Positions 1-12,870 of a stretch of 64,000 bases of DNA are shown one piece after another (within the stretch, counting starts at the first letter, position 1; every line of letters starts with the position of its first letter). This stretch comes from Serendipita indica DSM 11827. Lineage: Eukaryota > Basidiomycota > Agaricomycetes > Sebacinales > Serendipitaceae. The position numbers were made by a program, and so were the translations under genes. The DNA lies in assembly GCA_910890315.1 (NCBI GenBank), contig CAJVGD010000012.1, positions 496,001 to 560,000 of the forward strand, in the 5' to 3' direction. The notes under the pieces are model-generated. The model ran no database searches. It was given only the letters and a program-made list of their open reading frames with translations, and had not been told where the DNA came from.

Positions 1-1550
1 CCAATGGCTCACCCTGGGATAATCGACCGACCGCGCTCCATCCGACTGTCCAGAGAGGACGACTAAACGTCCCATATCAAGACGTTGACAAGTATTTCTA
101 TCTTACAAGTTCCTCTATGTCTTTCTGGACCGGGTTTTGGAAACTTTGTGGGAGGAAACGGGTCCAAGCATGAGAGAAGCAAACGGCGGTTCCGTTCTCA
201 ATGAAGGGCTTGCTGCAGGGAACAAAATCCTCTACGCCTGCCAATTTCAACGTTTCACATTATCATGCCTTTTGCCGATACGCTGCCTTTCTCTCTGACT
301 TGCTTGGCCCAAATGGCCGTTTCTTGATGACAATCAACGCATCCATCCGCACATCAAATCTTGTCAACTTTGTAATTCATGACTACAAGTGTGACCTCTG
401 TATCTTCCCTGCCAGGGCGTAGCGCCGATACGCGCCAATCCCAGCCGAAGCATGCTCGCAAACCGGAAACTCAAGGAAACAGATGAATAAGCTTTTGACG
501 GTACACGCAATGCTGTGCGGCTGCGATCTACCAAAGTCCCTCTTTCTCGCGCACGGGTCACAGTGGTACAGCAAGAGAAGGAGAGAAAATGGAACTCATG
601 TGATCCCTTAGTCAACGACAGAAACGGTGTTCTCATAGCCAAGCTCCGCCGAAACACCTTGTGCTTGCAAACGGTGCTTGCTTCGTGAAACAACCGCTTG
701 GAAAGTCATCATCAGAACGTGTAAATCCACACTGACAAATCTTACAACCCTGCTTGTTGCCAGACACGCGAGTGCTTGTCAGGAGAGTGAAGCACTCACA
801 CGGCCCGTCCATGCAACCGGACCGCGGTCAGGATCTGCGACGACGACCGACACGAGCGAGATTCTAGGTCCATGGGCCCCGTAATGGTGATATCTGTCTC
901 CGATTCATTCCGCATGGCCGGCTCTTTAGCCGCACCTTCTATCCAGGCAAACAACCCAACGTGTGTAATTCCTTTACTCCCGCAATTAAATATTTCGCGT
1001 TTCAGAGTACATTTTCTTCTCCAAGTAGTGGAGGTCTCAGCCAATTGGTCATTCTCATGATGAAACGAACCCGAATTTGAGAATCCAAGTAAGAAAGTGA
1101 TATTGATAACATGTTAAAGACACAGTCGCGAGAGCCACATGATATTTGGGTGATATTCGAGAAAGATACACGCTGCTCGGAGAGGAAATATATAGCCAGT
1201 AAACGACAGGAAGGGCCAATTCGAGGGGCATGGAATATGGAACGAGAAGGCAGGACAAGAGGTGATGGACCCGGGGCGAACTTGCGCGCAGTTGGGGGTC
1301 AATGAAGCACAATCACACGCTTGTATGATCGAGCAGACGGCGGAGAGAGAGAGAGGACAGGGGTACAGGAAAGAAGCACATACCGAGCCCGAAGTAATCG
1401 ACGATGGATCAGAGGGGTCGTCAGGGGGAAGATGATATTGTATGTCCACATGCTCCAGGATCGAAAAACGACAAGGCTAAGAAAGGCACAGGGGAATGAG
1501 ATCATTCATGCAGTGCACCGAGAATTTTTGGCCTGTTACAAATCCGCCTT
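1..1550. other. Left edge, no gene recognised
   Basis: No coding region with family similarity or plausible intron structure is visible on either strand. The first 66 bases form a short open frame on the plus strand that ends in a stop. It could be the last codons of a gene lying off the left edge, but nothing recognisable is encoded. The rest is probably the 3' flank of the CSL gene and intergenic DNA. Confidence 0.5.
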
Positions 1551-4500
1551 CTATTTACCATAAAAGAGGACGCTTGACGGGTAAACGACGCCGTCGGCTC
1601 TTGCAATGAAGATAGGCTGGGGTGCGATTGGAACCGCATCTAGACCAAGCTGCTGCGCCGATTCGGAATTGCTACTTGGTGAAGTTGCCGGAGGCAAGCA
1701 GGCGAGAACTTCTTGACATCGCACATCGACAAAGGGACTTGGTTCCGCGCCGAAGAAGAGAAGAGGTGGATCCGTTTTGCTAAAGTTCTCGCCGTATATG
1801 GTAACGAGCGACGCGTTACGGGGATCTGGTTTCATGCCGTTATTCATCAGCATTCTATTGATCCCGCCGTGCTTGGCTGGGTTTTCCGCGGCACGATCGG
1901 GAGGGAGGTACTTCACTGCAGCCATGTAAGCCCCACAAGCCTGTGAGACCAGGAGAACGTACCGATATTTGGGAACGGGGTCACGGGCTTGATCGGTACC
2001 CCTGAAGCACGAGCTCCGGGCATTCCTGGAGGAACGTAAAAGTTGTACCGAATTTGCTCTACCAGGAGCGTTTAGAATTTGTCCAAACTCCGCCGTCGAC
2101 AAGGTACTCACCTGTACCAACAATAGTCCAAACGGCGGATTCTCCAATATCAATTGACCAAAGAGCACCACTCGACATTGATTGATCGGAGAGACCGTAA
2201 CGAGTCGACGAGCTCACGTAGCCGCCTCCACCACTGCCGTTGCTGCCGACAGAGTTGACCCTGCGCCGAGCTTTACTCGTTCCCTTGAGAACTGGTCCAC
2301 TCGTCGTGTTGGAACGTTTAGTCCCTCTCCTGCTATTGACACGTCCGCCATCAGAGCTTGGAGGGATGCCATCGAGGCCCGAGTCGGCTGGGCTGCCACT
2401 CGAGAAATAATCTGTGAGTGAGCCATTTGAGCTGGCTCCTGGAGAGTCTGGAACAGCGGGTGACTGAGAACGTGACGACATGTGTTCCGCATTGTTCCAT
2501 GTACGTCCCTCCGAAGGTCTATACGTGTTGACTTTGTCCGCTACGCAGGACAGGAATGCACCAGTAGCTCCCGGAGATCCTGGTGCAGGCATGCCTTTGC
2601 TGGGATCGAAAACTTCAAACGCAATCTTATGAAGCTGTGAGACTGGATCACCGCAGACCTCTCCTGGAGCGCAGAAGTGATCTGGGACGCCCTTTGCGCC
2701 TTCTTGCAGTCCACCACCGACGACAGTTGTATCTCGCTCGACCTTGCGAATGATCAAGACGGGGGATACGACACCAGACGTAAGACATTGCAATACTACG
2801 GTCTGATTGTAGTAAATGGGGATATTGCTACCGTGGTGCATGACCCCAATGGCGTTGGGAGGTGGTGTTGGATAATCTGGCTGCAAAGGAGGCGCGAGAG
2901 GGGTATTGGGATCTTGCGGCTTGTTGACATCGACAATGTAGATGATGAAAGGATCTTTGAAGAAAGGAGATTAGCTGATATCCATATCACTCTCACAAAA
3001 CCTACCCCATGTACCAATCTTGGCAACGAAGGATGGTCCGCCTCCACGGTGTGGGTTATCGACACCAGGAAGGAGAGCTCCATCGGACCCCTTGAAAGAG
3101 AATCCGGATCCAGATACGCAAAGATACTTTGTAGAGACTGTCTGGGCTCGGAGGCGGTGGAAGAGGGAGACTGTGGACCCGTGATTGATACACACTGGTG
3201 AAACGGCATCAGCTCCACACGACACACGATAGAGAGAGAACAGATTTCAAATGCAACTCACACTCCATGTTCTTTGCACTCTGGCGTTTCTTGCTCGGCT
3301 TGCTAATGACCTTGATAGGCTTAGACGGGAAGATGCCAATCACTCGCTCGGGCTCCTCTTCAGTGCCTGGGGCGACAATTTTGACAAGTGCCTCGACCTT
3401 CTTCTGCCTCTCATCCGAGATGAAGAGTTGCTTACCCACTGCACGACCAATGTATGTCTGTGTTGCCTTTGCACCAGTCTGAAACGCAGAAATGTCGTCT
3501 GGTCCGAATTGGGATGGTTCAGGGGGCGCCTCCCCTTGCTCGACAACTTTGCCTGTGGTCGACGTCCACTCGACACCACTTTCAGGGGGCACCGATTCGC
3601 CAGAGATTGAGATGGTCACTCTGGGCGCTCGCCTGTCATTTCTTCCCAGCGCAGTCTCCGACCACCATGAATTACCTATCATGATTGCTGTAGGCGGCGG
3701 GCATAAGAAGCTGTGGAGCGCCCGTGGGTGAGAGGAGGCAAGCGCGCATCGCAGTGAGGCACAAATGTGGTGTATGAAATTGACGGTTGGCGTTCGGTTG
3801 GCGTGGCATCGCATTTGTGCAAAGTAGAAAATAAGCGTGGTAGTCAGCAATCAATCATAGCGCCGACGACGATGAGATAGAATCGGTGGGAATATCGGGG
3901 GGCTTGTTTGACTGTACATGGATTAGACTGTGCCACTCACCGTCTCTCCTGACCATAGGATTTCTGGGCGACTTTGCTGGCCATGACGATGACCGTTCGC
4001 TCGCCAAACCCAATACGATTGCGTGTTTCCATGTATTGTTGCAATACCGGCCTGATGAAACGCGTCAGTTCGTATGCTTATTCATTATTCATTCAGTCGA
4101 GAACGGTCCCCCAAAATGCCTTTACGAGGCGGCCATCAAAAAAACGGAGGGCAACGTGTAGGGGCGTGACAAATAGAGACTCGAGAGAATGGCTCGGGGG
4201 TGGGTGAGGAGGATGGCGGGAAAGGAGTACCCAATGCTAAAGTAGATAGACCGCCCGCACGATTCGGAATTATTTGACTTACCGAATGAACTGGGTAACC
4301 TCGGGCGAGGCGCCAGCGTTGGATGGGTAAGCACCATTTGCATCCGTACCAGCGGTACCGTCGGCGAGTGCATGAGGTTGGATGAAGCCAGTCGCTTGGT
4401 CAGAGTAAGTTTGAGCGTCGGGATAGCCCTGAATGTGCTGCTGGTGAACCGATGTATAGCCTGTGTTGGGAGGGGGCGCGGCCAGTGGATTAAACGTCCT

Positions 4501-5400
4501 CGCTGCGCCGCCATTGACGTCTTTGCCCAGATGAGGATAAGGAGTTCCGCTCACGGCGTTACGCTGATTGAATGGATGCAATGCGGATGGAACGACGCCG
4601 CTTGGAGCCATGCCTAGAGCGTTGGTGCCATTTGTTGCGCCTGGCAGATAGCCCAATTCGCTCGGATACTCGCCATGAAGGGAGTGGATACTGTCGGCTG
4701 TAGACGGACGGCGGTCAATTCCACTCACTGATGAAAAGTGATCTTGCTGGGCCGCAAAGCTCGGATTGGAAACGGGTGAGCCGGTAAAGGGCGAGTGCCT
4801 CGGGAGGGGAGAAGCACGATCGCTTGCATTTGGTTGGTGGAAGTCGTACAGGTGGTTCTGTGTAGGAAGCTGGGCATGCAGGTTCGATTGAAGCTGAGAT
4901 GGATAGGGATTCGAGTTTGAGTAGAGGAAGTCTTGTTGATGCAGCCCCAACTGTGCCATGGACGGCGACAGATCAGAAGCCTGAGTCGGGGGACGGTAGT
5001 GGGTGGACTCGTAGGAGGCGCGACCAATTTGAGACGACTGATAGATATCATAGGGGGGCGCGTACTGCTCCTGCATATAGCCGTCCTGGTAACTCTCTTG
5101 GCCAAAGTGACCGGGCTGATGAACGAGCTGGGGGACGTGCGCGGTGTGGAGCGGTGCGTGCACAGACTGCTCGAGTTGGAAATGGGCAGCGTTCTGCGGC
5201 GGAGTGGCCGTATCTGGCGAGACCATGTCTGAGCTAAACATGGTAGGATTCAGAAACGCAGAGGGATCCCACTCCTGAACGTGCTGAACAGAAGGGGGAT
5301 GTGAAGACTGTGAGCTTTGGTCGGTATAATCGTGCTCGCTCGAGTTGGAACCAGTGGCGACGACGCCGTCCCGCTTTGGCCACGCAAGATCTGCAGACAT
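1551..5400 (-). CDS. CSL (CBF1/Su(H)/LAG-1) family transcription factor
   Basis: This is a fungal CSL DNA-binding protein, nuclear, expected to bind GTGGGAA-type sites. A long Gln/Ser/Pro-rich N-terminal exon (5400 to about 4283) is followed by the LAG1 DNA-binding Rel-like domain. That domain includes MASKVAQKSYGQERRF and, further on, PSKPIKVISKPSKKRQSAKN. The beta-trefoil domain follows, with QTVSTKYL and SPVLIIRKVE, and the last exon carries a C-terminal IPT/TIG-like fold with VTIYGENF. The start is the ATG at 5400. Two introns inside the DNA-binding region are long for this locus, about 230 nt each (near 4053-4282 and 3718-3943). The upstream side is a gene-free 2.6 kb, which suggests a long promoter or 5' UTR. 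Exact borders of the last intron (about 2110 to 1940) are uncertain. The family assignment is firm. I cannot tell whether it belongs to the Cbf11-like or Cbf12-like class. Confidence 0.95.
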
Positions 5401-7989
5401 TTTGGAAGCAAAGGACAGAAAGGACAGTAAGAGGTCTTTGAGATCGTTTTGTAGTCGTTATTGCCAACGGTACGCAGCCTCTACGCGGTCGTGGTCGAGA
5501 GCAAGATTAGCAGGGCGGTTACCCGAAAACCAGGGATGTCAGGGACCGCCGGGTAGCTTGGAGATGGCCTGTCAAATTGACCAGGATATCGCTAAGTAAG
5601 CGTTGTCGATGCCTTGTGCAACAGGCAACTAGCTGTGAATCCCCCCGCGGGTCCGTGACTCCAGATTCCCGTCGGAAGCACCAAATGTTATCAGAAATCG
5701 GCGGAGAATGCCTTCGATTTATAGTCGGCCAGCAAGCGTCGGGAGGAAAACGCGGCTCAGGGGCTCACAGAAGAAAGGGGACTCTCGAACTTGTCCCAAC
5801 GATCTAACAAAGGCGCTATCCACTTGCCGGAGATCTATGACACGTCGGTGCGATGCACATCCGTCCTGTGTTTGATTACAGCACAACTGTAAAATGGCGA
5901 GCCCCGTCGTCTACGGCGCATCGCTTGCTTTCCACGCACCGACGCCTCAACAGGCAGTTCCAAATCATGGTCCACAGCTTGTTCAAAAGCAGCACCGGAC
6001 TTTGAGTGTTCGCCCGACTCGTTGGCTGCCCGTTATTGGCGGCAATGTTCGGAGAACCACCCCTGTATTCAAGCCTCGCGGCTCGTTTCATCCTCAGCGT
6101 TAACCCGATAGAGTATTCGCAAAAAGCACGACTTCTGCGACGAATTTTCGGTCCGCAGAACGCCACAGCTGCTCCCGAACCGACACCTTGCGTTTCCCTG
6201 TACAGACGAGGCGACCCTTGCGGCGAATTTGGCAGGTGGTGGGCGCACAAACGTACCGAGATCTCAAGTTTACGCACACTCCCGAGCTTTCCACGTGGTC
6301 CTGTCTAAACCCAGGGGGTGCAGAAGGCGGAATTCGGTGTCCAAGCCAGGAGGCCTCCCTTCTACCGTCCCTCTTTCAGTAGCGTTTCCTTTGCGTCTGA
6401 CATATGGCTGAAGAAAGCCAAAAATCTGTCAAAAGATGATCATTCATGTCAAGCAACCGCATATTCCACGTGCACTAATCTATCATCACGACCTTTCCGA
6501 CAAAGTGCTGTGAACTTCACAACGGGGCAAAGTGCCCGTCCCCACCACCGGAGCAGTAGCTACCATCCTGCCAAATCGTCAAATGAGGCCTCAAGTCTAA
6601 ACACTTCTACGAGCCGAGCCTTCGTGCGCGGTCCCGCATACTACCAGCCTTCTCCCGACTATGCGCCATTGCCTTTTGCCATGAATCGCTTACTCCGCCG
6701 TCTCATCTCCTGTTTGATACGGGATTGATGCCTACTCATGTACTCTATCTGGGCTTCTTGTCCACGAGTGCCATGCAACAAGATGGGTGACCTCTGCTTG
6801 ATCCCAGTGCCACTGTACTGCATGAAGAATCTGCATAAACGTTCTAATATATCAGAAAACGACATAGAATGTACCGGTACCCGGCTCAGTCCAAGTTATA
6901 CCCAGAGGGTCATCTAACCGGGAGTTGACTACATTGCCGTTGAGACCCTGACGGTGTGCAGCTCTGTCAAATTTTCATCTAGTGATCGTCTTCATTAACG
7001 CGCGTGCCTGCGGACGACCGAGAAAGGGGACCGCCAGCCGATACGCGACTTGACCCTTGCACGCCTGGGCTTGGAGAGGAGAATGCACAATACATGACCA
7101 GGAACTTTGTAATGGGGTCTTTGAGAATGACTGAATCAATGTTACGTTACTTTCTCTGTGTCTATTCATCCTAGGACTCGGATAGGACCAAGCATTCACC
7201 CCGGAACTGCGACCTGCATCACCTCTCACTCACCGAGATTCCACCAGTTGAGCCCTACCATGACAACTTGCATTTATTCACTTGTCTGAATTTGGTTTGA
7301 GAGCGAGTAGCCCAGTAAGTATGTCAACCGGGCATTGGATCATACGGAAACCATCCTCCTCTTCCTGCAAATATCACCTAATCCTTCTTTCCATGCTCCA
7401 CGCGACCTTCTGTATCGCGTGCGCGAGCCTGTCACCGCGTCCACACCGCATCATTGACACGTTATTCTGTCGAATATTGAGTGGCCAGTGCATACATACA
7501 CGACAGAGGCCTTGGATCAATCTATCACCACGGAAAATAGATACAGACGTTCTCATCATGCATATCGATACCCATATTCGTGGAAGTACCATAGCCGAGA
7601 TTCATAGCCAGATATTTCGGGCTCTCTTAATACTATCTATCTCTCAGTGATGTTGGAGAGTGGGAAACTGGCTGCTTTCGGTCCCCTATTACCAGAACTA
7701 GTTGTACCGCACGCACACCTCACGACCGGAATCCCAGGACTCGGCCACTGACATTCAGTTCAAACTGGTTCCTGGCCTCTCAGGCTCAGGAACTTGGGAA
7801 CAGTTTGGTCCCTGCATGTCTCCGACGGAAGGTGCCTTGCTTCCGGTTTTTTGTCAACTCCTGACAATTGATATGCAGACATACTGTAGCCTACCTAAGC
7901 AAATCGTAATTGTTAATTGAGCTGGTCCCAGCCTTCCTCCCCCGAAGGGGTCAGGGGGGGTTCAGTGCTGGCCCCTCGACCACGACATC
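5401..7989. other. Long intergenic region upstream of the CSL gene
   Basis: About 2.6 kb without a supportable gene. Short open frames exist on both strands, but none has recognisable protein content or consistent splice structure. The region separates the divergent CSL gene and SPC1, so it should contain both promoters and probably CSL 5' UTR sequence. No tRNA, repeat array or transposon was found by eye. Confidence 0.6.
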
Positions 7990-8432
7990 ATGGCTTCCCA
8001 GCTGCAGTACATTTATGAAGGCAAAATAGTGAGAATATTCTTCAGACCCGTCCATTGTATCGTTTCTTACGAGCGGTTTGCAACAGGACTTTAAAAGCCA
8101 GCATACTGTTGAACAGACGACACGAGTCGCCCTTTCTATCCTTGGAGTACGTAATATTGACCTCCCAGTCATTCCATACTAAACTAACATCCAAACCAGA
8201 CCGTCGCGTTTATTATTGGCTTTGTGATGCAGTCTCTACGGACCACGTTTACAATCTTTGGAGGCGGCGTCGTGCTTATTCTTGTTGTAAGTCCACGAGG
8301 TTTCTCATCTTTTCTTTCGTCCTTGACTACTGACTTGTATACAAGCTCGCAGTGCCACCGTGGCCATACCTCAACCGATTCCCAGTCGCGTGGACAGACA
8401 TGCAGTCCGAGGAGAGCAAGAAGCAGCGATGA
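7990..8432 (+). CDS. SPC1: Signal peptidase complex subunit 1 (SPC12 family)
   Basis: This small ER-membrane subunit of the signal peptidase complex was rebuilt from four exons: 7990-8028, 8087-8146, 8200-8286 and 8346-8432. All join in frame with GT-AG borders and give 90 residues. The N-terminus reads MASQLQYIYEGKIDFKSQ, which fits the family start (short helix, then an acidic IDF.GQ-like motif). Two hydrophobic segments follow (about residues 29-43 and 48-63). Between the second segment and the C-terminus lies AVPPWPYLNRFPVAW, close to the yeast Spc1 pattern LPAYPWYN. The C-terminus is short and charged, facing the cytosol in this family. Every exon is under 90 nt, so single-frame ORF scans miss the gene. 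Confidence 0.93.
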
Positions 8433-8651
8433 TGTCGGCTCATTAGGTCTTTTAGCATTCTTCCATCGTATTTACTATCTCAACTCGCCATTGATACCGA
8501 TAACCTCGCTTGAGCTGCACCATATGGTCTGCAAGTTCTGGCTCCAACTCGCGGTCATGTGTGATCACAAACGGTACCATTCTCTTTCTGACTCGGGTGA
8601 CTTGAACTCTACTTGAACCTCGCAGCGAGTTTCCATCCAACTAACGCCCCA

Positions 8652-9936
8652 ATGATCCCCCTCAAAGTTCACGTGTTTCCTTCAGCCGAAGTCTTTCTTC
8701 AAGCTTACCAAACATATCTGGGAAACGATGAAGAAACCCCACTGACTGTTCCCGCCGCAGATGTTGCAGTCGATAACGGAGCGGTGGATGTTGTCGTGGG
8801 CGGATTGATGGATACATTTCGCCGGGTCAAATCGCATCCGTCTGGCGACGTCGCACAAGGCGTATCGATCATCCTTTCCTCCATAGCTTTGCCCGCACAC
8901 CGGGATGCTGAAGAAGACATTGAAATCGATGTCATTCGGCATACCCCGTACCTTCATGGCGCATTGGAGATCAAAGGCTCAATCCTGTGAGTGAAATCGA
9001 TACTTTTCTGCATAAATAATGATGCAGGGACATACTAGAATGATGATCGGTGCGCCAAACGCTGACACTTATCATATGGCGACGCCCAACTCGAAGAGGC
9101 ATCTCCAACCTTGGCTTGCACAACCACGAGTGATGGATTCAATCGTCACCGCTCTTAGAGCCATCAACGCACCTCCCATGCGCTCAGTATATGCCCCCGA
9201 GCGACTCGCCTCCGCACTCGTTGCCGCCTGGGGAGAGTCAAACGAGCCAATGCTGGCTCCCTGCGAACAACCATCTCTCACAACACGTCTCGCTCTCACT
9301 ACGGCCTCTACATGCCATGCGGCTGGCCAACAGGCGTTGTTCAATACGGAAGACGAGTTGCGTGTGGTCGATATTGTCACGCTTCGCACAGAGATCGACG
9401 AAGTCGACATGAAGAGACTGGTGGAGGCACTTGTCGAGTTTGTTTGCAGCTTCTTTGGGTCCACAGTCGAGCAAAGTGAGCAAATTGCACGAAAGATGAT
9501 TCAAGAGGTTCTGGACGCAGACGAAGCAGGCAGGCTATGGCTCTGCGTATCCAAACCCCAACTCAATCCACCAAACATGGGCAGGACTGACATCAACATA
9601 CATGGGCAATTGAATCCACCGACGGCGAGCAATGATGGGCTCAGCCTGTCAGGCTACGTTTATACCGGACGACAAACTGCGGGCACAATTGCAATCCGAA
9701 ACGTCTTTACAAGTCCAGAGAAACGTGGCAAGGGGATCGCAGCCCGTTTGGTCCATGCGGCCAGTCGATGGTGGCTCGTGAGCGCCGACGAGAAGAAAAG
9801 GAAAGGTGCCGTGTCTCTTTTTGTGGAGCCGACCAATCAACCAGCGACTCGAGCATACTTGCGGAGTGGGTTTGTCATTCAGGATGAGATTTGGATCCGC
9901 AAGGGCTTCGAGGGGGTCGAGATGGGCGCTTTCTGA
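8652..9936 (+). CDS. GNAT-family N-acetyltransferase
   Basis: Two exons (8652-8986 and 9039-9936) join in frame across a 52-nt intron and give about 410 residues. The C-terminal third carries the GNAT fold. A beta strand (TIAIRNVFTSPEKR) leads into the acetyl-CoA pyrophosphate loop RGKGIA, then helix alpha3 (LVHAASRWW) and the later VEPTNQPATRAYLRSGF, which matches the NPVSNRIYEKIGF-like motif of the superfamily. The N-terminal half resembles the helical region found in fungal GNAT proteins of unknown substrate. The start at 8652 (MIPLKVHVF) is preferred over an in-frame ATG at 8613 because the family begins with a similar beta strand. The substrate is unknown. Confidence 0.85.
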
Positions 9937-10367
9937 ACAATTCTCTTACCGATATTTGCAGACTGGCTGGATATGTTCTGTTGGTGCAGAGGCTGTCGCT
10001 AGCTGGACGACTGTATTCATTAACCAGCTAGAGAACGTCTGGGTGCTGCGGGGGCCGGTGGAAAGTATTCTAGAGTAACAATGATGATAATGAAGGCTTG
10101 AATGTGCGACCCTTTACATGGCTGACCGGAAGTCAGCTTAGAGCGGGGCAAAGTCTCACTCCATTCTATACACTCATCCTTTTGTGGTTTCCTTGTAAAT
10201 CCTGCTATAAAGGGCTCATTTTGGCTGCTTACCCGCTCAGCCCTTTCTGTGAGCCCTCTCAATCGCGCCGCCGGTGGCCACCAAAACTAGAACTCGACCA
10301 CGACCGCGCATTTCCCTAGACATCACCAGAGGCCTGTGGTCACAACGACGACGAGCGCATTATCATC
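9937..10367. other. Intergenic region, no gene seen
   Basis: About 430 bases between two plus-strand genes, presumably the GNAT 3' UTR and the CCCH promoter. Nothing else is visible. Confidence 0.6.
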
Positions 10368-12554
10368 ATGCTCACTGCTCAGGACTCTGAAACCGTGCAG
10401 CGGCACCCAGAGCCTGCAATCCGACCTGCAGCAGAGGTGAGTTCGGCCCGCTTCCAAACCCCCTTCTGTACGCTCTACCAACGGTATTTACGGATGGTGT
10501 TCGCATTGCTTGCTCTGGACTGCGTGAGAGTTCCTGGTTGCTGATGCCGGCTCTGTTTTGGGCGGTGTAGGACGAGCACAACATCAGCTCACCGATACTA
10601 CAAGCCATCCTAAACCACAAAAACATCCCAACCTCAGCTGCTCAGCCTTCTATTACTTGTACGACCATGCCGGGCGGCGACGGCTATGTAACGAGTCCAA
10701 CTGTTGTAGCGACGTCGGCGGAACTCCCTGCAAGAAGGTTAGATACTGGCTCCTGAATCGCGTCTCTTTCTTCTCACAGAACGAATCACGGCAGGAGTGG
10801 GATTACCCCAGTGTCTCTCACCCAGACGTCAGACACAGGAATGGCCCAAAATGACGAACCCGGAGTTAAACCACAGTATGTGCACCGTGCAAGTAGCTCT
10901 GAAGGTGTGTATTCGAGCCATGCGTGTTTTACTCTCGACCTGACCGACATGCCCTAGACCAAGAGAATCTGATCTCGGAAGACGAAGAAGAAGTCGAATT
11001 CGTATTAGAGGCAACTCCGGCTCCCTCAGACAAGGACGGAGCAACCAGTGAACGTCCCTCGCGTCCAGGCTCCGTGGCCGGGACACCAGGACGCAATCGC
11101 ATCGTCGCTGGCCAGAGCCCCTCCCTTGTTGCCCGCTCAAACCTTGGCATCTCCGAGGAGGGCGAACGTCCGTCCAATGAACACTTTGGCAACGGCATCA
11201 CCTGCCGATACTATAATAAGAGTCGGTGTGCAAAAGGCCACGAATGTCCTTATTCGCATGCACCTGATCTCTGCTCCCTACGCAGCCACCCAGAGTACGT
11301 GTATAAAGCAATCAGTGTGCAACCTTCTCACAATCTTAAAGGGGGCGGAATGTCTGTCTCTACTTCATCCATAACAACAAGTGCCGTTTTGCAGAACCTC
11401 AGTGCAACTATTCTCATAAAAAAGGGGATCTACTACCGTGGGATGATGAAGAAATTGAAAGACAGCTCGAATTTAAGCTTGGCATTCGCAAGGACGCGCT
11501 CCGTGCAGCCACCACCGCCAAGAAGACGATGAAGCAGGACAAGTCGAGAGCCGCAATGGCTTACGAGGAAAGGAAAAAGGCTCAGGATCAGGCAAAGATT
11601 CTCGCCAAGCCCGTCCAGCAGGCAGCCACCGTGCCTATAAACAGCACAGACAAGCAAAGCAAACCTCGGAATAGGTCGTCCTCTGGTGTTTCATTGGGCA
11701 AGAATTCGAATACATCGCAGGGTTCCAAGGCCAAAGATTCCGCTCTGGCCAACCAAAGAGCTGAAATCAATCCAGTTGCTCCTACTAGGTTCGACGAAGG
11801 TAACACCGTCCCTAGCCAGGGAACGAGTGTACCTCTTAGTGGAGGCGTCTCGCTTGGCACCTCATCCAAGACCAAGACCACCTACCCAGTGGCAGAGTTG
11901 CTGAAGATATCTGCCTCTTCTTCGCCCGACCTTGCCAATCGAATGCGAGCTGGTGCTACCAAGTCCAACTCTGAACCCTCCTCTGTAGGCCTTGGGGTCA
12001 CGAGCACCTCTGGATCGCATGCAACGAGCAGCTCGGTCTCCGAAAGGACCTCTTCTCTTCTTGCAACGGAAAGTTCACAATCTATGAGCGAACAAAGCCC
12101 TCCGACGACGAATTACAAGAGAAAACCCAACAAAAGGAAATATGCGCCTCCGTACACAATTGGAGCGAATAGTTATCCTCGTTGGGATCTCCCTCAAACT
12201 CTTGACAGGCTCCAACTCTTGCGCTTTGGTCAATTGCGCTGGGTAAGTTGGGATAATTTGGCCTAAAACTCCACTGACGGATCAAAGGATTCGGGTGGAA
12301 ACGGTTTGGGAGATCAGAGCCTCGAAACCCTTCGCGCACTCGCCACTATTCAAATGGGCTTGAGAGCACCCCCTACATCTCTGTCGCCCGCTCCACACTT
12401 TGATGCACTCCGTTCCATTGATCCTGCCGTGATGGGGTATTACCCTGTCCCTTCTCTGAACTATGGTAACGCGTTGGATCAAGCAGCTCTTGAACAGCAA
12501 CTCCAGCTCGATTATTTTGCTCGCTATGGCGTGCCTAATCGTGGTTACCCCTAA
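10368..12554 (+). CDS. CCCH-type zinc finger protein (two C3H1 fingers)
   Basis: Predicted RNA-binding protein. The first exon (10368-10436, MLTAQDSETVQRHPEP) is followed after a 134-nt intron by a second starting at 10571. An acidic stretch (LISEDEEEVEF) precedes the fingers. Finger 1 is CRYYNKSRCAKGHECPYSH (C-x7-C-x5-C-x3-H). Finger 2 begins CLYFIHNNKC and ends CNYSHKK (C-x8-C-x6-C-x3-H), and an intron separates the two. After the fingers comes a basic segment, then a long Ser/Thr-rich disordered region, and a Gln-rich C-terminus ending near ALEQQLQLDYFARYG. The last intron is at about 12244-12287. The domain layout resembles fungal Lee1-like CCCH proteins, but I am not certain of the orthology. 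It probably acts in mRNA metabolism in nucleus or cytoplasm (inference from the domain). Confidence 0.85.
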
Positions 12555-12870
12555 ATCGTCACTTCAGCACGCTAGACTCGACTCTCGTACTCAAATCAAG
12601 GAGCTTTTATGGTTCATTGTCGACGTTCATGCCACTACACTAGAGTTTCGTTCATCACCGTCATCACCGTACACATCCTCCTATTCCTGTAGCCACGACC
12701 GCCCACCTCGGGTATGAAGTCATACCGTTCGCCATTACCCGTCTGTAGCCAAATCCCTTATCGTATTGCATGTTCATCGTCATTTCCGTCTTGTCCACAT
12801 GTTATGGGTTATCTAATTTTTTGGCCAGAATGATTATGGCTTCGCGCCCTCTTACACCCCTACCACTATA
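12555..12870. other. Intergenic region, no gene seen
   Basis: About 315 bases between the CCCH gene and the aldo-keto reductase remnant. It reads as a T-rich 3' UTR and a short promoter, with no further signal. Confidence 0.5.

Noticed and set aside
1-66. Open frame running in from the left edge and ending in a stop
   Set aside because: Only 21 codons with no recognisable motif; could be chance.
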